A stretch of DNA of 12,868 bases from Alphaproteobacteria bacterium (GTDB lineage Bacteria > Pseudomonadota > Alphaproteobacteria > Sphingomonadales > Sphingomonadaceae), in contig JAGWVG010000018.1 in the NCBI GenBank assembly GCA_018970965.1, positions 1 through 12,868 of the forward strand, in the 5' to 3' direction. Shown piece after piece: positions 1 to 5,820 of this stretch (positions within the stretch are counted from its first letter, which is position 1; every line of letters begins with the position of its first letter). The notes under the pieces were generated by a model. The model did not search any database. It was not told where the DNA came from and worked only from the letters and a program-made list of their open reading frames with translations. Made by a program: the position numbers and the translations under genes.

Positions 1-46
1 TTCCCTTTGAAGCTGAGGTGGGCAGCGCGGGCCTAAATGTCAATAA

Positions 47-769
47 TCAAGGCGCATCAATGACGACCCGTGCCCAGCATAAAATACGCACTGACTGCGC
101 ACCATTTCGCTTGAGCAGCTTGGCACACGCATTTGCAGTTGCGCCGGACGTATAAACATCATCCACCAGCAAGACATCCTTCCCCTGAACAAGGCTGCCA
201 AAGCCATTTGCGAGGCGAAACACGCCCCGCACCTCAATCGCGCGGTCCTTCTGGCTGAGGCGGCCCAAAGGACGCGTGCGGCGTGTCCGAACAAGGGCCT
301 GGGGATGAACCAGTTGGCCAGTATGGCTTGCAACACATCGCGCAATAAGCAGCGATTGATTAAACCCCCGCTGCCACAGCCGTGTCCAATGAAGGGGCAC
401 GGGTATAAGCAATGCGTCAGGATATGCCGCAGCGTGTCGTGCCATAAGCCGCGCCATAACATGCGCGAATTGTGGCTTACGTCCATATTTCAACCGCAGC
501 ACCAATCGCCGCGCAATCGGGCCGTAATCGACAGCTGCCAGAACACCATCATGATCGGGGGGATGCGCCAAGCATGTCGCACAGATCAGGCCCGCCTCCT
601 GAATGGGGGTCGCGCATCGCAGACATCCCGCCCCCGTGATCTGATCAAGCTGCAGCCAGCAAGATGCACAGAAATCACCAATAAAGGGCTGTATGCCCCC
701 GCACCCCGCACAGCGCCGCGGCAAGGCGAAATCTAATGGCCATGAAATAATCTGCCGAATGAGGCGCAT
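47..769 (-). CDS. comF: ComF family amidophosphoribosyltransferase-like protein
   Basis: 240 aa, the normal size for the family. The N-terminal part carries four CxxC pairs (C20/C23, C34/C37, C49/C52, C63/C66), as in the zinc-binding double-zinc-ribbon region of ComF proteins. The C-terminal part is a type I phosphoribosyltransferase fold with the PRPP loop VLLVDDVYTSGAT at residues 199-211. Upstream of it are the family's typical PVPLHW (124-129) and RGFNQS (134-139) segments. ComF is required for DNA uptake in Bacillus and Haemophilus, but it is widespread in bacteria not known to be competent, so its role here is uncertain and the substrate is unknown. I chose the ATG at 769 over an upstream in-frame start at 823, because the latter would run into the divergent methyltransferase gene and adds residues unlike the family. 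No clear Shine-Dalgarno is visible. The family assignment is very secure. Confidence 0.95.
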   Translation of the reverse strand: MRLIRQIISWPLDFALPRRCAGCGGIQPFIGDFCASCWLQLDQITGAGCLRCATPIQEAGLICATCLAHPPDHDGVLAAVDYGPIARRLVLRLKYGRKPQFAHVMARLMARHAAAYPDALLIPVPLHWTRLWQRGFNQSLLIARCVASHTGQLVHPQALVRTRRTRPLGRLSQKDRAIEVRGVFRLANGFGSLVQGKDVLLVDDVYTSGATANACAKLLKRNGAQSVRILCWARVVIDAP

Positions 770-774
770 GACAT

Positions 775-803
775 ATTGTCGCTCGCGTGCGACGCGGGCA
801 CAA
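775..803 (-). promoter_or_regulatory. Weak candidate promoter for comF
   Basis: Read leftward, TTGTGC (798-803) is followed after 17 bases by GACAAT (775-780), which matches the sigma-70 consensus at 3/6 and 4/6 positions. The ATG of comF begins only five bases after the -10 element, so the transcript would be leaderless or nearly so. The divergent gap is only 41 bases, so promoters for both genes must overlap. On the other strand, TATTGT (774-779) is a possible -10 for the methyltransferase but has no convincing -35. This is pattern matching only. Confidence 0.3.
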
Positions 804-810
804 GCGCCGC

Positions 811-1605
811 ATGTCCGACCCAATTTTCTCTCGCAGCCGCAGACGCTTGGTGCGCAGCATCGCCTTGGCGGCGCCTGCCGACTCGCAATGGTTGCTTGAT
901 CGCATGACTGAAGAATTGGTCGACCGGCTTGATTTTATCAGCATTGATGCCCGCTCCGCCTTGGTCATCGGTCATGGCGCAAAAGCCTTACGGGCAAAGT
1001 TTCCGCATGAGACTCAAATCTTAAGCTGTGATCTGGCTGCAGGCCCCGGCGTCGATATCATCGCTGAGGAAGATCGGCTGCCCATTGCTGATGGCAGTCA
1101 AGATCTGATCATGGCCTGCGGCACACTGGATAATATTGACGATTTACCCGGCGCGTTGATCCTCATGCGACGCGCCCTAAAACCGGGCGGGCTATTCCTC
1201 GGCGCATTGCTTGGCGCGGGCAGTCTCAGCCAATTGCGCGCATGCACGCTTAAGGCTGAAACGGAATTGACTGGCCAGATGGCACTCCGCTTTCACCCCC
1301 AAATTGACGTCCGCTCGGCGGGCGATTTGCTGTTTCGGGCTGGGTTTTCAACTCCCGTTGCAGACCAAGAAAATATTTCTGTAACTTATTCCAATCTCGG
1401 CCGCTTGCGTGCCGATGTGAAGGCTGCGGGTGCCAGCAACGCCCTGTCTATGATCCAGCCCATGCCTCGTGTCGTGGCAAAGGCTTTGCGGGCCAGCATG
1501 CTCGGTGCGCCATTTCAGGAAGAATTCGCCCCCATTTACATGACGGGGTGGGCCCCAGTGGCGGGCGAGCAACGCCCCTCAGGCCCTTCTAAAGGACTTT
1601 TTTAA
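811..1605 (+). CDS. NDUFAF5/BioC-like SAM-dependent methyltransferase
   Basis: 264 aa, class I SAM-binding fold. The glycine loop is degenerate (LVIGHGAKAL, 51-60). The next elements are an acidic strand end (D74), a LPIADGSQDLI segment (90-100) and the post-motif KPGGLFLGALLG (124-135). The C-terminal part has the run DVRSAGDLLFRAGF (166-179), then a VTYSNLGRLRADVKAAGASN-type segment (191-210) and YMTGWAP (243-249). From memory this arrangement is typical of alphaproteobacterial relatives of mitochondrial NDUFAF5, a complex I assembly factor that hydroxylates an arginine of NDUFS7. BioC (biotin synthesis) is a more distant relative, and no biotin genes are nearby. The ATG at 811 fits the family start; a GTG at 787 is an alternative. 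Neither has a clear ribosome-binding site. The gene diverges from comF, and its 3' end overlaps mutT by 17 bases. Fold assignment is firm; the biological role is inferred. Confidence 0.88.
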   Translation: MSDPIFSRSRRRLVRSIALAAPADSQWLLDRMTEELVDRLDFISIDARSALVIGHGAKALRAKFPHETQILSCDLAAGPGVDIIAEEDRLPIADGSQDLIMACGTLDNIDDLPGALILMRRALKPGGLFLGALLGAGSLSQLRACTLKAETELTGQMALRFHPQIDVRSAGDLLFRAGFSTPVADQENISVTYSNLGRLRADVKAAGASNALSMIQPMPRVVAKALRASMLGAPFQEEFAPIYMTGWAPVAGEQRPSGPSKGLF

Positions 1606-2008
1606 GCGCCTCGACAAGTGGGACATCCGCTGGCGGCATTGGCAGCTGATGCATATCATCAACGCGCACCCATTTTAGCGCGTCGGCAGCAAGTGCTTGG
1701 GGTGTGCCGCGCCAATGGCGTACGAGATAGAGCAACAAAACCATATGAGCATCGCCTTGCGCCTCTGTAGCAAAAGACAGCGGTACCAAATCATCAGCAC
1801 CCAGCTCAATGGCCAGCTCTTCCTCCAGCTCTCGCACCAAGGCGGCCTCAGGATGTTCGCCAGCCTCAACTTTACCGCCAGGGAATTCCCAAAGGCCCGC
1901 CATCGCTTTTCCAGCAGGCCGCTGTTGAAGCAAGACGCGCCCATCGGAGTGGACAAGGGCTGCAGCTACAATGATGCGCAATGCAGCGTGGTTTGGGTTC
2001 GGTTGCAT
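1589..2008 (-). CDS. mutT: MutT-type Nudix hydrolase (8-oxo-dGTP diphosphatase)
   Basis: 139 aa, close to the usual ~130 aa of MutT. The Nudix box runs from G45 to I67: G45, E51, R59-E60-L61 and E63-E64 are all present, so the metal-binding helix is intact. The usual glycine near its end is alanine (A66). The preceding AGLWEFPGGK (37-46) and the strand RVLLQQRP (24-31) are characteristic of MutT, which hydrolyses 8-oxo-dGTP to the monophosphate and prevents A:T to C:G transversions. The ATG at 2008 precedes the conserved first strand (RIIVAAALV). The longer in-frame extension to 2089 has no family resemblance. A promoter-like sequence lies immediately upstream. The gene's last 17 bases overlap the convergent methyltransferase. 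Other Nudix substrates cannot be excluded, but MutT is the best call. Confidence 0.92.
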   Translation of the reverse strand: MQPNPNHAALRIIVAAALVHSDGRVLLQQRPAGKAMAGLWEFPGGKVEAGEHPEAALVRELEEELAIELGADDLVPLSFATEAQGDAHMVLLLYLVRHWRGTPQALAADALKWVRVDDMHQLPMPPADVPLVEALKKVL

Positions 2009-2014
2009 CACCAA

Positions 2015-2044
2015 GCTATAGGGACAGCATAACAAATCTGGCAA
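2015..2044 (-). promoter_or_regulatory. Candidate promoter for mutT, ending 6 nt before the ATG
   Basis: Read leftward, TTGCCA (2039-2044), an 18-base spacer (2021-2038), then TATAGC (2015-2020). Each hexamer matches the sigma-70 consensus at four or more of six positions. The ATG begins six bases after the -10, so the predicted start site falls on or next to the A of the ATG, implying a leaderless mRNA. There is no good Shine-Dalgarno (only GGTG directly abutting the ATG). The -10 hexamer is identical to the one proposed for aroK. Confidence 0.45.
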
Positions 2045-2126
2045 CAGGCGCTCTGCGCAGAGCTGTGCCCAAACAAATCCCCCACCCATTCACCATTTAT
2101 TAGCACCAACCAGCGATAAAAGGCTT

Positions 2127-2143
2127 CGATCCGGACGGGATCG
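2127..2143. repeat. Short inverted repeat upstream of the flp pilin gene
   Basis: Perfect 6-bp arms CGATCC (2127-2132) and GGATCG (2138-2143) around a 5-base loop, 33 bases before the pilin start codon. It could be a regulator-binding site or a 5'-UTR hairpin. It has no T-run, so it is not a terminator. The rest of the 168-base gap between mutT and flp shows no convincing gene or promoter to me. Confidence 0.4.
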
Positions 2144-2164
2144 CTTGAGACTTGCTTCAACTCC

Positions 2165-2170
2165 AGGGGA
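2165..2170 (+). promoter_or_regulatory. Ribosome-binding site of flp
   Basis: AGGGGA lies six bases before the ATG at 2177. This is the clearest Shine-Dalgarno among the rightward genes and supports the small pilin ORF as a translated gene. Confidence 0.7.
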
Positions 2171-2176
2171 TTTCTA

Positions 2177-2350
2177 ATGTTTTCACTTCTTCGCAAGCTT
2201 CGGAAAGACGAGAAGGGCGCATCAGCAGTTGAATATGTGCTGATTGTCGTGATCGTCGCAATTGGCATTATCGCTGGCGTGCAATCATTCGGTTCTAACT
2301 TGTCAGGCAAGTTTAGCAGCGCTGGCACCACCATTGCAGGTGCGAAATAA
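2177..2350 (+). CDS. flp: Flp/Fap-type IVb pilin subunit precursor
   Basis: A 57-aa protein, typical of Flp pilins (about 50-65 aa). A short basic leader rich in K/R (residues 1-14) ends in the prepilin-peptidase site G14|ASAVEY. It has glycine at -1, glutamate at +5 (E19) and tyrosine at +6 (Y20), the defining Flp motif. The hydrophobic helix VLIVVIVAIGIIAGV (21-35) follows, then a short polar Ser/Gly/Ala-rich tail. Flp subunits are processed by a TadV/CpaA-type peptidase and assembled by the Tad machinery into adhesive pili. No tad/cpa gene lies in this window, so it is either an orphan subunit served by a Tad locus elsewhere or a stand-alone copy. A good ribosome-binding site and a strong downstream terminator indicate a monocistronic unit. 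Confidence 0.93.
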   Translation: MFSLLRKLRKDEKGASAVEYVLIVVIVAIGIIAGVQSFGSNLSGKFSSAGTTIAGAK

Positions 2351-2392
2351 TAAAAGACGCTCTTTAGCGGCCACCTATCTTGGTGGTGCACG

Positions 2393-2423
2393 AAAAGGCG
2401 GGCCGTTATGGCCCGCCTTTTTT
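2393..2423. terminator. Bidirectional rho-independent terminator between flp and the M48 protease gene
   Basis: A GC-rich stem, GGCGGGCC (2397-2404) paired with GGCCCGCC (2410-2417) around loop GTTAT, is flanked by four A's on the left and six T's on the right. It therefore works as stem plus U-run on both strands. It lies 42 bases after the flp stop and directly after the leftward protease gene, whose TAA stop (2422-2424) uses the edge of the T-run. A weaker hairpin (CCACC 2371-2375 with GGTGG 2382-2386) precedes it. Confidence 0.9.
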
Positions 2424-3915
2424 ATGGCGTAACCGGGCTGGAAATAATCAGCTTCACTTTTTGGCCCGGCTTGAGTGCATCGCCCTCTGCAAGCCCATTA
2501 AGCACCCGAAAACGCTCTACCTTATAATCTGGATAAGCCATTTTTTCCGCCAGAGACGCAACGCTATCCTCCGCCTTTACCGTAACAATCGAAACGCGCC
2601 GGGCGCGAATGGCCGCAACCTCATTTGCTGTCAGTCGTCGAACGCTTTGAAACAGACTGTCGAAAGGCACCGCGCCCAGAGGAGTGATTGCAACGATATG
2701 ATAGGCTTGGTTCGCCGCAAATTCATAAGCGTAAACAGTAACATCAACTGGCCCAGAGGATGTGCTGGCGCGCGCAAGCGCATAAGCAACAGGCAAGCCA
2801 TTAATTGTGGTTCTCCGAGGCGCGCCATAGGTCAATTGCGTTTGCCCACCGACACTTCGAAACACTTGCCCTAAATAGGCCTCCAAATCGCCTTGATAAG
2901 CCGCAGCTGAAAACTGGGCTTGCCCACCATTTCCGGTGATGGAGACCGCAGAAGGCCCGTTTGAAAGCACGTAGCCCGCAGGAGCGTTGAACGTGAGCCG
3001 CAAACTGGGGTGACGAAAGCTGCTTCCTTCTACAACACCCTGTTTGGGATCATCATCATACAACATGCCGTCTAACATGTTCAGAAAGGCATCGCGGTTG
3101 GTGATGTGCCCGGTTGCTACAAGCTGCCCCGCTCGCTGCCGCGCGCGGACAACTCGGCTTGCAGGATCTGGGTGCGTGCTGGCCCATTCTGGCAGAGACT
3201 TGTCTCCGCGCCCTTCCCGCCGAGCATCAAGCGCGGTTTGGCTTGCCAGCGAAGCTAACATTGTGGATGCAGCCAAGGGTTCATACCCGCTGCGCGCGAG
3301 ATATGTGATGCCAAGATCATCAGCCTCATATTCCTGCGCCCGCGAATAGCTCAGCACATATCGCTGCGCGATCGCACTCCCTAATTGCTGGCCTAAACGT
3401 GCGCCGCTGTCTCCCAACAACACCCCGCCCAACACCGTCGCCAAGAGGGCACCCAACCCTGCGCGGTTAGCTTTGTTGCTGCGCTTTTGCGAATGCTGTG
3501 CCGCAACGTGACCAACTTCATGGCCAAGCACTGAGGCAAGCTCTGCCTCATTGTTCATCAACGCCATTAATTGACGGGTCACATAAACATAGCCACCCGG
3601 AATGGCGAAGGCGTTGTTCACAGACGAATTTAGCAGGGAAATTGTGAACTCGCTGGGCGCTGCTGCCAAGCCAGATTGCGCGGCCACAGTGCGACCAATG
3701 CGCGTGACATAGGTAGCCTGCGGCCCGGTATAGAGGCCGCCAAATTCTTCAAGCAATTGCGGATGCGCTTTCGCCCCTTCGGCCTTGTCGCGCGCCGAGA
3801 TGGCTTGAGGTGCAGTCGCAGCTGCCGTTACAGGCTGCTGAGCGGACGAACTGGTGGTGTACGCCGCGCCGGCAATTAAAGTGACCGAGGCCGCACTATA
3901 TAGCCAAATTTTCAT
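2422..3915 (-). CDS. Exported M48 family metalloprotease with C-terminal LysM-like domain
   Basis: 497 aa. Residues 1-25 look like a Sec signal peptide (MKIW, hydrophobic core, then a small-residue region ending near SSSA|QQ), so a periplasmic or outer-membrane-facing location is expected. The catalytic zinc site is HEVGH (132-136) with the third ligand in the EYEADDLG block (E195 likely). The NAFAIPGGYVYV block (101-112) and STHPDP (246-251) are typical of BepA/YfgC-like M48 proteases. The BepA TPR region is not evident. Residues 297-425 form an unassigned region, and residues 442-491 resemble a LysM domain (ending RFRVLNGL...LKPGQKVKLI). BepA-like proteases control outer-membrane protein quality, and a similar role here is inferred. 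The ATG at 3915 has a good Shine-Dalgarno and begins the signal peptide. It is the last gene of the leftward run after accA. Confidence 0.92.
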   Translation of the reverse strand: MKIWLYSAASVTLIAGAAYTTSSSAQQPVTAAATAPQAISARDKAEGAKAHPQLLEEFGGLYTGPQATYVTRIGRTVAAQSGLAAAPSEFTISLLNSSVNNAFAIPGGYVYVTRQLMALMNNEAELASVLGHEVGHVAAQHSQKRSNKANRAGLGALLATVLGGVLLGDSGARLGQQLGSAIAQRYVLSYSRAQEYEADDLGITYLARSGYEPLAASTMLASLASQTALDARREGRGDKSLPEWASTHPDPASRVVRARQRAGQLVATGHITNRDAFLNMLDGMLYDDDPKQGVVEGSSFRHPSLRLTFNAPAGYVLSNGPSAVSITGNGGQAQFSAAAYQGDLEAYLGQVFRSVGGQTQLTYGAPRRTTINGLPVAYALARASTSSGPVDVTVYAYEFAANQAYHIVAITPLGAVPFDSLFQSVRRLTANEVAAIRARRVSIVTVKAEDSVASLAEKMAYPDYKVERFRVLNGLAEGDALKPGQKVKLIISSPVTP

Positions 3916-3921
3916 CACACA

Positions 3922-3926
3922 CTCCC
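3922..3926 (-). promoter_or_regulatory. Ribosome-binding site of the M48 protease gene
   Basis: Read leftward, GGGAG stands six bases (TGTGTG) before the ATG at 3915. It fixes that ATG as the start, rather than the in-frame upstream start at 4065 that lies inside accA. Confidence 0.7.
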
Positions 3927-3929
3927 TGA

Positions 3930-3948
3930 TGCCAGAGCCAATCTGGCA
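3930..3948. repeat. 7-bp perfect inverted repeat between accA and the M48 gene
   Basis: Arms TGCCAGA (3930-3936) and TCTGGCA (3942-3948) are separated by five bases, inside the only sizeable gap of the xerD-accA-protease run. It sits 14 bases after the accA stop and ends just before the protease ribosome-binding site. No U-run follows, so it is not a standard terminator. It may be an operator, an mRNA-stabilising or -processing hairpin, or an attenuator that lowers protease expression relative to accA. Confidence 0.5.
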
Positions 3949-3961
3949 GCCATGAAGCTGG

Positions 3962-4903
3962 TCAGAGCACGCCCATGGCAAGGAATTTTTCGCGCCGTTC
4001 GCGTCGCAGCGCAACTGCATCTTTGCCGGCAAGCGCGTCCAAAGACTTAGCAATGGCTTTGCCAAGTGCGCTGATTGCTTCCGTAGAAGAACGATGCGCC
4101 CCGCCTACAGGTTCCGGTACAATCTCATCGGCGATGCCCAAACGCTGCAAATCTTGCGCGGTGATTCGCATGGCTTCGGCCGCATCAGCGGCTTTTTCAG
4201 ACGTTCGCCACAAAATAGAAGCGCAGCCCTCAGGCGAAATGACCGAGTAAACAGCATGTTCAAACATCAGCACCCGGTTGGCCGCCGCCAAAGCGACCGC
4301 CCCGCCAGATCCGCCCTCGCCGACAATTGCAGCAACCATTGGAACACCCAATTCAAGGCATTTTTCGGTTGATCGGGCAATGGCTTCTGCTTGGCCACGC
4401 TCTTCGGCTTGAACCCCCGGAAAGGCGCCTGATGTATCGACCAACGTGACCACCGGAACACCAAACCGATCTGCCAATTCCATCAACCGAATGGCCTTGC
4501 GATAACCTTCGGGTTTTCCCATCCCAAAATTATGCTTGATGCGCGAGGCCGTATCATCGCCCTTTTCATGGCCAATGATCATCACACGGCGTCCACCAAT
4601 ACGCCCTAAACCGCCCATGATGGCTTGATCGTCCGCGAAAGCGCGATCCCCCGCAAGCGGCATGAAATCATCGACCATATCGGCAATGAAATGCTTGAAA
4701 TGCGGCCGCTCAGGATGCCGCGCGACCTGCGTTTTCTGCCAAGGTGTTAGCTTGGCATAGGTCTCGCGCAAAAGCTTTTCCGCTTTCGCTTCCAGCTTTT
4801 CAATTTCTGGACCGATATTCACCGTGTCCGCGCTGTCACGCAGTTCAGCAATCCTTGCCTGAAGTTCGGCGACGGGCTTTTCAAATTCGAGCAGAGCAAC
4901 CAT
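3962..4903 (-). CDS. accA: Acetyl-CoA carboxylase carboxyltransferase subunit alpha
   Basis: 313 aa, full length for AccA. With AccD it transfers the carboxyl group from biotin on AccB to acetyl-CoA, giving malonyl-CoA, the first committed step of fatty-acid synthesis, in the cytoplasm. Visible landmarks are the N-terminal coiled-coil-like helix (about 10-50), [20 protein letters not shown] (111-130), DTSGAFPG (156-163), the oxyanion-forming GEGGSGGA (196-203) and [11 protein letters not shown] (223-233). All are intact. The ATG is ten bases after the xerD stop with no obvious Shine-Dalgarno, so translation may be coupled to xerD. accD is not in the window. The assignment is very secure. Confidence 0.98.
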   Translation of the reverse strand: MVALLEFEKPVAELQARIAELRDSADTVNIGPEIEKLEAKAEKLLRETYAKLTPWQKTQVARHPERPHFKHFIADMVDDFMPLAGDRAFADDQAIMGGLGRIGGRRVMIIGHEKGDDTASRIKHNFGMGKPEGYRKAIRLMELADRFGVPVVTLVDTSGAFPGVQAEERGQAEAIARSTEKCLELGVPMVAAIVGEGGSGGAVALAAANRVLMFEHAVYSVISPEGCASILWRTSEKAADAAEAMRITAQDLQRLGIADEIVPEPVGGAHRSSTEAISALGKAIAKSLDALAGKDAVALRRERREKFLAMGVL

Positions 4904-4913
4904 GATTTAGCGG

Positions 4914-5819
4914 TTAGGAGCGCCGGGGCCGAACGTCAACGAGAGGATGCCGCGAAGTCACAAGATCAACCAATCGTTGCCGATCAACATGGGTGTAAAT
5001 TTCAGTCGTTGCGATGTCTGCATGGCCCAGCAACATTTGCAAAGCGCGCAAATCTGCGCCGCCTTCCAGCAGGTGCGTGGCAAAGGCATGACGCAAGACA
5101 TGGGGACTAACTCGATCGGGCGAAACCCCTGCAGAACCAGCTAATTCTTTGATCATCTGAAACAATCGAACACGGCTGAGATGTGTGCGGCCCGAGGGGA
5201 AAAGCCAGTTGCTCCCAGCCGGACGTACGCTCAACCATTCTGCCACGGCGGCGCGGGCCCGGTCGGACACGGGCACAAGCCGTTCTTTATCCCCCTTGCC
5301 ACGCAAAATCGCAAAAGGCCGATCAATGACAATGGCGCGCACATCCAGCGAGACAGCCTCTGTCGCGCGCAGGCCTGAGCCATAAAGAATCTCAACCAAG
5401 GCGTGCAGTCGAATATCTGTATGTTTGGGATGGGCGCTTCGCTTTCGCCGCTCTAGCTCTTCGAACAAAGCTGTTACATCAGCGTGGCTTAACGTTTTGG
5501 GTAAGGGTCGCCCCCTGCTGGGCCGCGGCAATGCCGAGGATGGATCGTCCGCGCGATGCCCCTCTTCTGCTAGAAAGGCATAAAAACGCCGCAAAGCCGA
5601 AGATTTTCGCGCAACAGAGGTTGCTGCCAAATCCGCCCAATGCTCCGCCAGGCGATGAAGGTCATCTCCCGTGGCGGCATGCAATCGCCCCGCTAAAAGC
5701 GATGAAGCCGACCGCAAATCAGAATGATAGGCCATAAGGCTATTGCGCGCTGCGCCCGCCTCAGCTGACATCATCTCTAAAAAGCGGCCAATTAGCCGAA
5801 GATCATCGCCGGGGTGCAT
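4914..5819 (-). CDS. xerD: Site-specific tyrosine recombinase XerD
   Basis: 301 aa, normal length. The N-terminal SAM-like core-binding domain covers about residues 5-90 and the catalytic domain about 107-290. All catalytic residues are visible: R151 (GSGLRATE), K175 (GKGDKERLVP), H240 and R243 (HVLRHAF), H266 (LLGHADI) and the nucleophile Y275 (EIYTHV). The LGHADIATTEIYTHVD segment favours XerD over XerC, which usually has LGHANLSTTQ. With XerC and FtsK it resolves chromosome dimers at dif. The ATG is one base after the stop of the upstream gene (TAATATG), so translation is probably coupled. No integrase-associated features (att repeats, adjoining tRNA, phage genes) are present, so this is the housekeeping enzyme and not a mobile-element integrase. 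Confidence 0.96.
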   Translation of the reverse strand: MHPGDDLRLIGRFLEMMSAEAGAARNSLMAYHSDLRSASSLLAGRLHAATGDDLHRLAEHWADLAATSVARKSSALRRFYAFLAEEGHRADDPSSALPRPSRGRPLPKTLSHADVTALFEELERRKRSAHPKHTDIRLHALVEILYGSGLRATEAVSLDVRAIVIDRPFAILRGKGDKERLVPVSDRARAAVAEWLSVRPAGSNWLFPSGRTHLSRVRLFQMIKELAGSAGVSPDRVSPHVLRHAFATHLLEGGADLRALQMLLGHADIATTEIYTHVDRQRLVDLVTSRHPLVDVRPRRS

Positions 5820-5820
5820 A

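Noticed and set aside
1..46. End of a rightward gene, or promoter of a leftward gene, in the bases before comF
   Set aside because: One frame reads eleven codons to a TAA at 34-36, too short to identify. On the other strand a TTGACA (38-43) has no -10 at 17 bases. Nothing can be supported.
305..736. Rightward open frame of 143 codons opposite comF
   Set aside because: It is the shadow of comF: no family resemblance, no ribosome-binding site, and comF carries all the conserved motifs.
2371..2386. Second hairpin after flp as an independent terminator
   Set aside because: Only a 5-bp stem with no following T-run; the strong hairpin just downstream explains termination.
4914..5819. Tyrosine recombinase as a phage or integrative-element integrase
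   Set aside because: It has the XerD-type LGHADI motif, standard length and an operon with accA, and no att repeats, tRNA or phage genes nearby.
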